Both the position numbers and the translations under genes were made by a program. Of a DNA stretch of 64,000 nt, positions 16,356 to 26,200 are shown piece by piece; positions within the stretch are counted from its first letter, which is position 1, and the number at the start of each line of letters is the position of its first letter. The notes beneath the pieces are model-generated. The model saw only the letters and a list, made by a program, of their open reading frames with translations. It made no database searches and was not told where the DNA came from. The DNA lies in contig NZ_JABERI010000001.1 in NCBI RefSeq assembly GCF_013004375.1, positions 248,001-312,000 on the forward strand, given 5' to 3'. Source of the DNA: Acinetobacter terrae. GTDB lineage: Bacteria > Pseudomonadota > Gammaproteobacteria > Pseudomonadales > Moraxellaceae.

Positions 16356-17591
16356 CTATTTTAACTTGGTCAGTTTTTCGACTTCTTTCATGGTTTCTTT
16401 AACCGATTGCTTAATCGGCTCATAATCCAGAAACCAGAAGAGATTCACGTGTTGATCTTTATGTTGTTGTGCCAACAAATCAATCACGCTCCTTTCCCCT
16501 CGTCCAACCAAATGTCTACGATAAAAATAATAAACCAACAATACAGTGGTGATGAGCATAACAATCAACATACTCCAAAATCCGGTTGGAGATTTCAAAC
16601 CTGGAATAAACTCAAAGTTCATCCCATACACTCCGGTCAATAAAGTCAGCGGTGCAAAAATGGCGGTAATAATCGCCAGGATGCGCATATTTTCATTGGT
16701 TTGGTTGGCAATGGCTGAAAAATGCAAGTCTATTGCGGCTTGAATGGAAGCACGAAGACGAATGGTATGTTTTTGAATTCTTTCCACATGGCTGACTAAA
16801 TCATTCATACGAACCAACATAATATCCTGTCGTTCGGACTTCTTCTTGCCTTTTAAATGTGGGTAATTATCGATAATTTCATCACGCAGTTCTTGTAAAG
16901 AATCAATTTGTTCTTCACAGAGATTTTCCACTTGTTGAAAAGACATGCTTTCTTGCAACAATTGATTCCATTTCGTAAACCGGCGATGACCTTGTAACAA
17001 TTCCTGCTGCCAAAACTCAACCCGGCGGGTCAGCGGCACACGCAAATCCAGATAACCATCCACCATACTGTTTAGCAAGCGCAAAGATAAATCGAGTGGT
17101 GTAATAGGAAGTTTTCGTGACTTATTTTGTTCTTGAGTAGAACGGATAAAATTGGTTTCAATACGGGAAATATAATTTTCTATCGCTTTATTACCTTGCT
17201 CACGCACCGTAATCAGCACTTGATGCGTCATGATAAAACTAATCGGTGTGGTGGCTAAACCAAACATGTTTTCATGTAGTTCAAGCGCCTGCTCACCCGT
17301 TTCTATTTCATCATCTGGGGTAATGAGTTTACGAAAAATAAGTAAATCATATTCATCCATAGTATCAAATGCGCAGGGATGCTCTAAATTTAGAATATCT
17401 TTGACATGAAATTCGTTTAAGCACACAGGTGTATGCTGATATATCTCTTTTTGCCACGCCTCCGCACGAGTGACCACATCACCCCGAGTGCAATCGATCC
17501 AGATAAATTCAGGTTCGGCTTCAGCATTGAGCTCTTTTTGTACAAAAATATGATGGTCTGTTGGATGTTGGTAGAAATAATAAACCTGCAT
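16356..17591 (-). CDS. corA: CorA-family magnesium/divalent cation transporter
   Basis: Pentameric inner-membrane channel for Mg2+ and related cations. A long cytoplasmic N-terminal domain, with helices around VERIQKHTIRLRASIQAAID, leads to two C-terminal membrane segments. The selectivity motif YGMNFEF sits between them (near residue 325). The second segment ends in the basic FYRRHLVGRGERS. At 411 aa it is longer than the usual ~320 because of an extended N-terminus and a tail of about 40 residues after the last membrane helix. A ZntB-type role is possible, but the GMN context fits CorA. Confidence 0.88.
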   Translation of the reverse strand: MQVYYFYQHPTDHHIFVQKELNAEAEPEFIWIDCTRGDVVTRAEAWQKEIYQHTPVCLNEFHVKDILNLEHPCAFDTMDEYDLLIFRKLITPDDEIETGEQALELHENMFGLATTPISFIMTHQVLITVREQGNKAIENYISRIETNFIRSTQEQNKSRKLPITPLDLSLRLLNSMVDGYLDLRVPLTRRVEFWQQELLQGHRRFTKWNQLLQESMSFQQVENLCEEQIDSLQELRDEIIDNYPHLKGKKKSERQDIMLVRMNDLVSHVERIQKHTIRLRASIQAAIDLHFSAIANQTNENMRILAIITAIFAPLTLLTGVYGMNFEFIPGLKSPTGFWSMLIVMLITTVLLVYYFYRRHLVGRGERSVIDLLAQQHKDQHVNLFWFLDYEPIKQSVKETMKEVEKLTKLK

Positions 17592-17750
17592 TAAAACAAT
17601 TCTCTATTCACAATTTTGCTTTTTTGTTGTTACTCGATAGAAACCTGAGCAACCCAATCTATCGGTCTTAAAATTATGAGCTGCGCTGAAAACTTAAGCA
17701 ATCAAATAACGTTTTATTTCCAAATCTCAATCTAAGTTAAATTCCCAAAA

Positions 17751-17802
17751 AAAAGCCCTGAGCCAGCCAAAGTGATGACTTTGACGAAGCTCAAGGCTTT
17801 TC
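17751..17802 (-). terminator. Terminator after pnp
   Basis: On the minus strand GAAAAGCCTTGAGC pairs with GCTCAGGGCTTTT, with an inner CAAAGT/ACTTTG stem, then a run of T. It lies just past the pnp stop. Confidence 0.88.
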
Positions 17803-17848
17803 ATATATTTTCATTCACATGAGTTAACTCATGTGAATATTCAAGACA

Positions 17849-19942
17849 TTAAACTTGTTCGATGTCTTTCATAGTCAATTTAATACGACCACGGTTATCA
17901 ACGTCAGCAACTTGTACTTTAATTTCTTGGCCTTCTGTCAATACGTCTGCAACATTGGCAATACGTTCGTTAGAAATTTGAGAAATATGAAGTAAACCGT
18001 CAGTACCTGGCATGATGTTTACAAACGCACCGAATTCAACGATACGAATCACTTTACCCACGTAAATAGTACCTGGTTCGATTTCAGCAGTAAGCGCCTG
18101 GATTTTAGCAACCGCAGCAGCTGCAGCCGCTTTAGTTTCACCAAATACGCGAACTGTACCGTTATCTTCGATATCAATTGCCGCTTTAGTTTCTTCAGTG
18201 ATTGCACGAATAGTCGCGCCGCCTTTACCGATTACATCACGGATTTTGTCCGGGTTGATGTTGATCACTTGGAATGTAGGCGCATGCATAGAAATTTCAG
18301 GACGAGCGCGTGAAATCACTTGGTTCATTGCGTTAAGGATGTGCATACGACCCGCATAAGCCTGGTTTAATGCAGCTTCCATGATTTCTTCAGTGATACC
18401 TTCGATCTTGATATCCATTTGAAGCGCAGTAATACCATTTGCAGAACCGGCTACTTTAAAGTCCATGTCACCTAAGTGATCTTCATCACCCAAGATGTCA
18501 GAAAGAACTGCGAAACGCTCGCCTTCTTTCACTAGACCCATTGCGATACCCGCAACTGGCGCTTTCAATGGAACACCTGCATCCATAAGTGATAATGAAG
18601 CACCACAAACAGAAGCCATTGAAGATGAACCGTTAGATTCAGTGATGTCAGATACAATACGGATTACGTACGGGAAGCGATCAGCTGGTGGAAGCACGGC
18701 TTGAACACCACGGCGCGCCAAACGACCATGACCGATTTCACGACGTTTAGGACCAGATTCACGACCCGTTTCACCTACAGAGTATGCAGGGAAGTTGTAG
18801 TGCAACATGAAGTTGTCAGTTTTAGTACCTGACAAAGTGTCAACCATCAATGCATCACGTGTATTACCCAAAGTTGTTGTTACCAACGCTTGAGTTTCAC
18901 CACGTGTGAATAATGCAGAACCGTGAGCGCGGTCAAGAACGCCAACTTGTACGTCTAAGCCACGAACAGTTTTCGTATCACGGCCATCAATACGTGGTTT
19001 ACCAGACAAGATATTGTCACGAACTGTACGGTATTTTAAGTCTTCGAATAATTCGTTAACTTCATCAGCAATACCAGTTTCGTCATTTTCTGGAACGAAC
19101 TGTGCAACTGCTTCAGCATAAAGTGCATCAAGTGCCGCATAACGGTCTTGTTTCACAGCAATTGTGTATGCTTCAGAAATTTTCGCTTCGAAAGCTGCTT
19201 TTAATTGTTCAAGCAATGCTTCGTTTTTAACTGGAGCAGTCCAAGTAGATTCAACCGCGCCTGCTGCTGCAGCAAACTCTTTAATCGCTTGAATCGCGAT
19301 TTGCATTTCGTCATGACCGAAAAGTACAGCGCCAAGCATTTGGTCTTCTGAAAGTTCTTTCGCTTCAGATTCAACCATAAGCACTGCAGATTCAGTACCC
19401 GCAACAACAAGATCAAGATCACTTTCTTTCAATTGTTCGTGGTTCGGGTTAAGAATGTATTCGCCGTTGATTAAACCAACACGCGCACCCGCGATTGGAC
19501 CACGGAATGGAGTACCAGCAATTGACATTGCAGCTGAAGTACCGAGCATTGCAGCAATGTCAGCATCCATGGTTTTGTCAGAAGAAATAACAGTTGCTGT
19601 TACCTGGATTTCGTTGAAGTAACCTTCTGGGAACAACGGACGAATTGGACGGTCGATTAAGCGTGAAATTAAAGTTTCAGCTTCAGACGCACGGCCTTCA
19701 CGTTTACCATAACCACCTGGGATGCGACCGGCAGCATATTGTTTTTCTTGATAGTTAACAGTCAATGGGAAGAAGTCCTGACCTGCTTTTGCTTTTGGTT
19801 GAGCAACAACAGCAACAAGTACAGTTACACCGCCCATAGTGATTACAACTGTGTTTGCTTGACGTGCAACACGACCAGTTTCAAGTACAACCTGGTGTTG
19901 ACCGAACTGGAATTCTTTACGAATAATATTAAACATCGACAT
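17849..19942 (-). CDS. pnp: Polyribonucleotide nucleotidyltransferase (PNPase)
   Basis: Phosphorolytic 3'-5' exoribonuclease of RNA decay and the degradosome. It has two RNase PH-like domains (first: [20 protein letters not shown]; second: [20 protein letters not shown]). A KH domain ([12 protein letters not shown]) and an S1 domain ([20 protein letters not shown]) follow, then DGLLHISQI. At 697 aa it is of normal length. CAGGAAAC lies upstream of the ATG at 19942; a second ATG two codons on is also possible. It follows rpsO with a structured 250-bp leader, the arrangement in which PNPase autoregulation is known in E. coli. Confidence 0.97.
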   Translation of the reverse strand: MSMFNIIRKEFQFGQHQVVLETGRVARQANTVVITMGGVTVLVAVVAQPKAKAGQDFFPLTVNYQEKQYAAGRIPGGYGKREGRASEAETLISRLIDRPIRPLFPEGYFNEIQVTATVISSDKTMDADIAAMLGTSAAMSIAGTPFRGPIAGARVGLINGEYILNPNHEQLKESDLDLVVAGTESAVLMVESEAKELSEDQMLGAVLFGHDEMQIAIQAIKEFAAAAGAVESTWTAPVKNEALLEQLKAAFEAKISEAYTIAVKQDRYAALDALYAEAVAQFVPENDETGIADEVNELFEDLKYRTVRDNILSGKPRIDGRDTKTVRGLDVQVGVLDRAHGSALFTRGETQALVTTTLGNTRDALMVDTLSGTKTDNFMLHYNFPAYSVGETGRESGPKRREIGHGRLARRGVQAVLPPADRFPYVIRIVSDITESNGSSSMASVCGASLSLMDAGVPLKAPVAGIAMGLVKEGERFAVLSDILGDEDHLGDMDFKVAGSANGITALQMDIKIEGITEEIMEAALNQAYAGRMHILNAMNQVISRARPEISMHAPTFQVININPDKIRDVIGKGGATIRAITEETKAAIDIEDNGTVRVFGETKAAAAAAVAKIQALTAEIEPGTIYVGKVIRIVEFGAFVNIMPGTDGLLHISQISNERIANVADVLTEGQEIKVQVADVDNRGRIKLTMKDIEQV

Positions 19943-20080
19943 GTATTTTTGTTTCCTGATTTTATTCTAGTGGAGACCCCTAAGGTTTGGCATTCACATT
20001 ACTCAGCTGTAAGTATAAATGACAAAGCTTAGAAGCCGACCTCACCAGATTTTCAAAACACTAATTTAAGACACAAAGAA

Positions 20081-20144
20081 GGAGCGAAACAATCGCCCCT
20101 TCCCCTTACCTGGTTGGAGCCAGGTAGACTTTCTTTTTCAGTCT
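20081..20144 (-). promoter_or_regulatory. Structured pnp leader with three hairpins
   Basis: Between rpsO and pnp, three inverted repeats follow one another on the transcript. They are AGACT/AGTCT (20126-20144), ACCTGG-CTCCAA-CCAGGT (20108-20125) and a GGGGCGA/TCGCTCC pair with one G-U (20081-20099). In E. coli an RNase III-cleaved stem-loop in the same position mediates PNPase autocontrol. The equivalent role here is inferred from position. Confidence 0.6.
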
Positions 20145-20189
20145 GACAGCATTCAAAATGCAATAGTCCGAAAAATAAGTTTAATCGAA

Positions 20190-20459
20190 TTAACGACGTA
20201 AACCTAAAGCAGCGATCAAAGCGCTGTAACGAGTAGTGTCTTTACCTTTAAGGTAGTCAAGAAGCTTACGACGTTGGTTAACCATACGGATAAGACCGCG
20301 ACGGCTATGGTGGTCGTGTTTGTGTTCTTTAAAGTGACCTTGCAAATCATTGATTTGTGCAGTCAACAAAGCTACTTGTACTTCAGGTGAACCAGTGTCG
20401 TTTTCAGCGCGAGCATATTTAGCAACGATCTCTGCGCGATCTGCGTTTGTTAAAGCCAT
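20190..20459 (-). CDS. rpsO: 30S ribosomal protein S15
   Basis: Primary 16S rRNA-binding protein that nucleates the platform of the 30S subunit. At 89 aa it is exactly the family length. It contains the signature [18 protein letters not shown] and ends [32 protein letters not shown] precedes the ATG. It heads the rpsO-pnp unit. In E. coli this pair follows truB downstream of rbfA; here it is about 32 kb from rbfA, on the same strand. Confidence 0.98.
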   Translation of the reverse strand: MALTNADRAEIVAKYARAENDTGSPEVQVALLTAQINDLQGHFKEHKHDHHSRRGLIRMVNQRRKLLDYLKGKDTTRYSALIAALGLRR

Positions 20460-20550
20460 TCGATTTCTCCGAGATGCTTAAAAAATTACATATGATAGGA
20501 ATCAATCGATCACTCAATTGACTGCCGTGCATCACTACAGCAAGTGCGCT

Positions 20551-20579
20551 ATTTTAAGGGAAAAGTCAGGTGATTGCAA
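20551..20579 (-). promoter_or_regulatory. rpsO promoter
   Basis: On the minus strand a -35 TTGCAA (20574-20579), an exact 17-bp spacer and a -10 TAAAAT (20551-20556) lie about 90 bp upstream of the rpsO start. It is a good sigma-70 match. Confidence 0.75.
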
Positions 20580-20770
20580 AAATAGAAACATGTTTTCATC
20601 TTTTTATTTCAATTCGCTGACCAGTTACAGTGTTTATTTTTCTATCTTTAAATTTAGCTTAGCAATCCAGCAATAAAATCATGTCCTACACATCCGTTTT
20701 TCATTCTTTTTTTTATATTTTGAGAAGCATCATCTCAAGCATCTACATTGCATACATCCCCATACAGGAT

Positions 20771-20807
20771 AAAAAAAAAGCCCAAGCTAGGCTTGGGCTT
20801 TTTTTTG
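20771..20807. terminator. Strong symmetric terminator
   Basis: A-tract, perfect 9-bp stem AGCCCAAGC / GCTTGGGCT (20779-20787 and 20791-20799), T-tract. It can act in both directions and ends candidate sRNA A. Confidence 0.9.
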
Positions 20808-20885
20808 CGCTGTAGTTTCTTATGTTTTAATAATTATTATTTTATTTATAGTAATAATGTTCGCTGTTTCGCGGTTATTATTATA
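20772..20885 (-). ncRNA. Candidate small RNA A
   Basis: On the minus strand a TATAAT -10 (20880-20885) is followed 13 bp later by the block ACAGCGAAC (20859-20867). An AT-rich middle comes next, then GAAACTACAGC (20809-20819) and a very strong intrinsic terminator: AGCCCAAGC, loop, GCTTGGGCT, T-tract (20771-20806). The layout and both sequence blocks recur in candidate B at 21186. It encodes no protein. The expected transcript is about 100 nt. Confidence 0.55.
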
Positions 20886-21185
20886 AACAATCCCTGTGTA
20901 ACTGGTACTTCCTTGTGTGATTGATTTTGCCATAAAGCTTTATGTAAAGAAGACGCCTTTTGCGTATCTGTTTGTAAGCTTTTACGTACATTAATTATTT
21001 TTTTATTACCGATTTAATGTGACTCAATTAACAATTTTATTTAAATACAATAACTAATAGGTAATTCAAGATCTATTGAATACAAACCCTGACATTCGAA
21101 CCCAATTTAAAATAAACCAACTTATATTTTTAATGTCCATGACAGATTAAGCAAATCATTTTGTGAAAAGCGATATTTTTTACAT

Positions 21186-21294
21186 ATAAAAAAGCCCTGT
21201 AGTCTCTCCCAAAACTACAAGGCTTAGCGGCTGTAAGTTTCCTCTTTTTACTTACTTCACTGTAAGTTCGCTGTCTCTCGACATTATTATTATA
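21186..21294 (-). ncRNA. Candidate small RNA B
   Basis: On the minus strand a TTGGGT -35 (21310-21315) precedes TATAATAATAA (-10 at 21289-21294). The block ACAGCGAAC follows at 21266-21274, then GAAACTTACAGC (about 21230-21241). It ends with the terminator AGCCTTGTAGT / ACTACAGGGCT plus T6 (21188-21224). The unit shares its -10 context, both sequence blocks and overall size with candidate A, about 400 bp away. This suggests a duplicated sRNA family. The expected length is about 95 nt. Confidence 0.55.
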
Positions 21295-21457
21295 TTTTAT
21301 GGCGATTTTACCCAACTTTCCGTGTTGAGCTTTTTATGTGCAGCCATCATCTCAAAAACATTCATAAAGCTCTATGCGGCAATTTCTCGAATCACTGTAA
21401 GCAATTTCGTACAAAATCAAAGTTTATTTATTTATAGTTAATAATTTAGTCAATAAC

Positions 21458-23212
21458 TTAGAAATTATTAATCTTCTCTAACAACCCGCTTTTTCTCATA
21501 GTTTTAACGGTTAAAGATTGTACTAATGCCTCTTGATCAGCCAAAAGACTCACCACCTTTTTGGCACGGGTAATCGCGGTATACAATAATTCTTTACTTA
21601 ATAAATCCTTTGCCGTTTCATCTAAAACCACTGCAGTATGGGTAAATTCCGAACCTTGCGATTTATGAATCGTCAGCACAAATGCCGTTTCAATACTTTT
21701 CGGTAAGCGGGTAGCAGGTACCCATTTTTCCAGACTGGGGAAATAGACCTCAAACTGCGATTGCCCATCTCGACTGCGTTTAAAACAGATCCCGATATCA
21801 CCATTCGACAAGCCGAGTTGGTAATCGTTATAAGTCATCATTACTGGACGACCAACATACCAATCCCCTTGCTTACTCATCTGTAATGATAAAGCATCGA
21901 GTAAGCGCTGTTCGATGTGTAGATTCAGCTGGGTCAAACCCAAGGCACCATGTCGAATGGCAGCCAAAATTCGATAATCATCAAAAACCTTGACCACGTG
22001 TGGCACCCAAAGTTCAGGCTCATCGGCAGTTAAATAGCTTTTCAGTACCTCAATATAATGCTGATAACCCAACATCAGTTTGTCGTAATACGCGGTTCGA
22101 TCAAATTGCTTGGACATATGCTGGGGCAGATATTCCAGTTGAATTTGATCCTCCATATCAGATTGAAGGGGTACAAATTTGATTTCACTCGGATGAACCA
22201 CTTGCTCGGCAAACTTCTCTAACAATGCTGCGCCATTTTGAGTGGGTTGTTGCGCTTGAATAAATTTCGCCATTTGACCAATCAATGCACCCTCTTTAAA
22301 ACGGCGACTGGTAACCAAATTCACTCGATTCTCAGCTAAAGCGGGGACTTGCTGTAAATCTGCCAGTACAGAACCAACATCTACCGCTGCCAATTGATCT
22401 GCATCACCGAGTAAAATTAACCGCGCATGATCAGGCACCGCAGACAACAACATATTGGCCAAACTTAGGTCCAGCATTGAAGCTTCATCGACCACAATCA
22501 CGTCATAAGGCAAAGGTTGTTTGGTATGGAAACGTGGCTGATAAGTCGTTCCCAAACCCAATAAACGGTGAATGGTAATCGGATTGAGTTGTTTTAAATC
22601 ATCACTGACCAAGTCTTGCAGTTTTTCATCATTCAGCGAGTTTTGCAGCGCCTCTTTCATACGCTGTGCCGCTTTACCGGTCGGTGCTGCCATCGCAATG
22701 CGGATATTCGGCATCGCTTGATTCAGTACTGCAATAATACGGGCCAGCGTGTAGGTTTTCCCTGTCCCCGGGCCACCGGTAATAATATTCAGCGCTTGCT
22801 TCGCCACCATACTTAAGGCTTGAATTTGATGTTTATCAGTTAATAAATTGGGATAAGCCGAAATATCAACGGCTTCGATATTTTGCTGTTTTAAACGTGC
22901 AACTTGCTGAACCAAAGACTGTTCCAATGCCCAATAGCGATATAAATACAAACGATTGTCTTCATAAACAAAGGGGGCAATCTGCTGCTGAATATTGGCT
23001 ACCGAAACCACTAAATCATTCAGAGTATCGGCTTGCGCTTGAGTTGCAGAAATACAACTATCGCCTTGTTGAATCGCTTCCAGAACTTGCTCGATAATGT
23101 CGCTGCTATTTTCCTGCTGTGATGCATGACTAAAGGGCTTCTGGCGAATAAACTGACTCCAAGTGCTGATCCATTCAGCGCTTTGATCATCTTTATATTG
23201 TTTATTTTCCAC
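21458..23212 (-). CDS. recD: Exodeoxyribonuclease V subunit alpha (RecD)
   Basis: 5'-3' helicase subunit of the RecBCD enzyme, which processes double-strand breaks. Walker A is IITGGPGTGKTYTLARI, motif II is VVDEASMLDL, then GDADQLAAVDVG, and the late motifs are FVLTIHKSQGSEF and LYTAITRAK. The frame opens at a GTG at 23236. The GTG at 23212 is preceded by GAGGATAAC and gives 584 aa, so I prefer it. The gap from recB is short. The first codons overlap an unusual run of DnaA-box-like sequences (see findings). It is the last gene of recC-recB-recD. Confidence 0.94.
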   Translation of the reverse strand: MENKQYKDDQSAEWISTWSQFIRQKPFSHASQQENSSDIIEQVLEAIQQGDSCISATQAQADTLNDLVVSVANIQQQIAPFVYEDNRLYLYRYWALEQSLVQQVARLKQQNIEAVDISAYPNLLTDKHQIQALSMVAKQALNIITGGPGTGKTYTLARIIAVLNQAMPNIRIAMAAPTGKAAQRMKEALQNSLNDEKLQDLVSDDLKQLNPITIHRLLGLGTTYQPRFHTKQPLPYDVIVVDEASMLDLSLANMLLSAVPDHARLILLGDADQLAAVDVGSVLADLQQVPALAENRVNLVTSRRFKEGALIGQMAKFIQAQQPTQNGAALLEKFAEQVVHPSEIKFVPLQSDMEDQIQLEYLPQHMSKQFDRTAYYDKLMLGYQHYIEVLKSYLTADEPELWVPHVVKVFDDYRILAAIRHGALGLTQLNLHIEQRLLDALSLQMSKQGDWYVGRPVMMTYNDYQLGLSNGDIGICFKRSRDGQSQFEVYFPSLEKWVPATRLPKSIETAFVLTIHKSQGSEFTHTAVVLDETAKDLLSKELLYTAITRAKKVVSLLADQEALVQSLTVKTMRKSGLLEKINNF

Positions 23213-23237
23213 ACAGTTATCCTCAAAGTTATCCACA
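23205..23237. repeat. Three DnaA-box-like 9-mers at a 12-bp period
   Basis: TTTTCCACA (23205-23213), TTATCCTCA (23217-23225) and TTATCCACA (23229-23237) follow one another with 3-bp spacers, all in the same orientation. The last is the exact consensus DnaA box; the others each differ by one base. They overlap the recD start region. Confidence 0.6.
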
Positions 23238-23275
23238 ACTTAATCTATTGTTTAAAATCTACTAATTTCGACAAA

Positions 23276-26200
23276 TTAGGCAATTTTGCTGCTTTTATCT
23301 TCAGCAAAATAGCCCAAAATAGCATCAAGACGCAGGACAAATTCGGCATCCGGCTTCCAGTGATAAAAACCGTGTTCAGCTTGCCCATTCATGCCGCGTA
23401 AATACAAATAACTGGCACCGCCCAAATGCGTCTCAATGTCATAGTCCTGCATTTGAACCGTTAAATAACGATGCAACGCCACCAGATACAGGCCTGCCTG
23501 CAACCAGTAACTGGCTTGCGACATACTTTGCCTGATTTCCGTTCCGGCATAATGCGTTTGATCGGTGCCTAAAAAGTTACTTTTATAATCGGCAATATGA
23601 TATTGCTGACCATCAAAATAAACCAGATCGATTGAACCTGTTAGATAACGTGCAGAATTGGCCTGATTGAAATCCAGCATGTCGATGCCATATTCTGCAT
23701 ACAATTGATGAATACGTTGAATCGCCAGGACATGATCTGACAGAGACAAATAAAATGGAAACTCGGCCAGATGTTCATGTTCAGTCAGTTGATTCAGCTG
23801 AAAATCCTGATGCAAAGGTGTGACTAAAACCTGTTGCAACCATTCACTCATCCAGGCAATCAGCTGTTCTTCATCCTGTTGCTGAAACTCTTGTTCATAT
23901 TTATTTGATAATTCCAACCATAAACCTGGATAGTCATTCTTGAAACGACGACGAATTTCCAAAGACCAATCCTGTTGATCTTTGAAATCGATATGTTCGA
24001 AAATTTCATGCAGGAAGGTTCCCGCCACGGTACCCATCGGAAAATTACGCTTGATCCACGACAAGGGTTGGTTCGAAACAGTTTCAATCGGTTCAATGAT
24101 GTGAATTTCATCTGCCGCACTCAGCATGTGTTCGGTATTTACTGCTAGGGCGTCGATGGCTTGTTTACGCGTTAAATGCTGAGCCAATGCACTGAAACTG
24201 GTTTTGGAACGTGGATAAAAACGTTGCGTGGGAAATTCCAATGCCTGTAACGGTAAGGGTTGTTGCTGTTGTTTGAGCTGTAGCTTGATCGGCTTTTCAT
24301 TCAGCAAAGCTTCTTCTGCACAGGCCGGATGATTAAAGTCCTGTCCACGCCAGAATGCCAAGCCATGATTCGATTTGCTGTCCTGATCCTGCAACATTGC
24401 ATAAATACGATGACTGGCTCGGGTCAGTGCCACATACCAGAGTCGATGTTGCTCTGCGACTGCACGTGCATTGTGCTGATCAATTGCAGCTTGTTGCAGC
24501 AGATTCTTGTCATTCACTGCAACCACACGCTGCACTTCAACTTTTCCCGTCACCGGATGCACATGATCTACGGTAGAAAAATTCAGGGTTTTGTTCATTT
24601 CCCTGAAGTCTTTATCTGCGCCGAGCAAGAAAACAATTTTAAACTCCAACCCTTTGGACTGATGAATGGTCATCAGTTGCACTCCTGCCTCATTCGACAG
24701 TTTGCGCTCAAGTTCCCATTCCCTTTCCGCAGGAGATTGCAGTTGTTTTAAATACCAGTGATAGAGCTTTTGTGCGCCTTGATATTGCTCACTGTGCTGA
24801 CTGAGCAATTCGGTCAGATGGCGCAAGTTCACCACCGTGCGTTCATTATCTCGGCTTTGGGTGGCGACCAGATTTTTCCAGACTTGAAATAAATTCAGAC
24901 AGTACTGCCATGCCGTTAAAAAGCCCTTTTCCAGCCACATTTCACGAATGCAGTCAAAGTCGTAAATGAACTGGCTTAAACCATCGGCTTGAGCTTCAAG
25001 CTGAATCAGTTGCTGTAAATTAAAACCCAGTAATCGGCTCAGCAAAGCACGTTTAATTTTGCCTTCATCATAGGGATGCATGATCGCAGTCAGCACCGCA
25101 CCAACATCTTTCGCGACCTGATGATCAAATACGCTGCGTTTCGACGGGCGATTGACCCGAATCCCTAAACGCTCCAATTCATATTGGACCTTGTCCAGAC
25201 CATCATGGTTTTTCGATAAAATCGCGATATCATTTTCAATCAGATATTTCGGGCCAGTTTTTTCTGCCAGATACAGTTTTTCTTCAATGCCCTGATTGAG
25301 TAAATCCCGGATTTTCCACGCCACCTGAATCGGCTCTGCTTTTTTATCGTTCAATTGCAACCAGCGTAGCGGTTGATGATTTTCACCTTGTCCATCAATA
25401 AGCGGTGGATGGGGACGAACACCGACTTCAACTGGACTGTAAAACACCTCTTCACCAAAATCCATCTGGCGCTGGAATAAAGCATCGACTGCTTCCACCA
25501 ACGCTTTAACTGAACGATGGTTGTGTCGCAAACTGTATTCCTGACCTTGTTTGGAAAGCACATCGGCACGGGCTTTGTTATAGGTCAGCATGTCGCCACC
25601 GCGAAAGCCGTAAATCGCCTGTTTCGGGTCACCGACCATGATCATGCAGCCTTGCATATAGCGCTTCTGATCCCGCCAGATCCGCGCCAGCATATCGTCC
25701 TGATCCTGGTTGGTATCCTGAAACTCATCCACCAAAATCAAGGGATAATGGGCCTGCACAAACTTGGCAAAACGTAGCCCCTGCTCGCCTTGCAGTGCTT
25801 CCGACAAAGTCCGAATTTGCTGAGCAAAAGTCGTTTCACTTTTCTGCTGCAGCACTTGTGGTAAGCGCTTTTTGACTTCGCGGCTTAAATAAAATTTCAA
25901 ATAGGCATCGAGTAAATCCAGATCCATATTGAGTTTGGACAAAGCCTCACAGAAACTTTTCAGCGCTTGAATCACCACATGTTGATCAAACTGATTCAGT
26001 ATATCTTCGGCACGTTTATTCAGGACTTTTTTAGTCGCCAGATCGGTCAGGTTTTTCAGGGTCTTTTCAAAATGCGGTGCAAATAAAGCATAGCTACGCT
26101 GTTCAGCTAAAGCTTGGATAAATGCAGGCAAATCATCACACAACGTACGTTGCATCAAGCCATCGGTACGCCATTTTTTACCAATCACCGAATGATATTG

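Larger units (their letters stand above)
20580..21457. other. Gene-poor 0.9-kb region between the rpsO promoter and recD
   Basis: No credible protein gene is present. The region is AT-rich and holds two sRNA-like units on the minus strand (annotated separately). A 61-codon frame at 21130-21315 lies across the second unit and is not credible. Confidence 0.7.

Noticed and set aside
21130..21315. Possible 61-aa minus-strand ORF
   Set aside because: It lies across the terminator and conserved blocks of candidate sRNA B, has no ribosome site and no protein-like composition.
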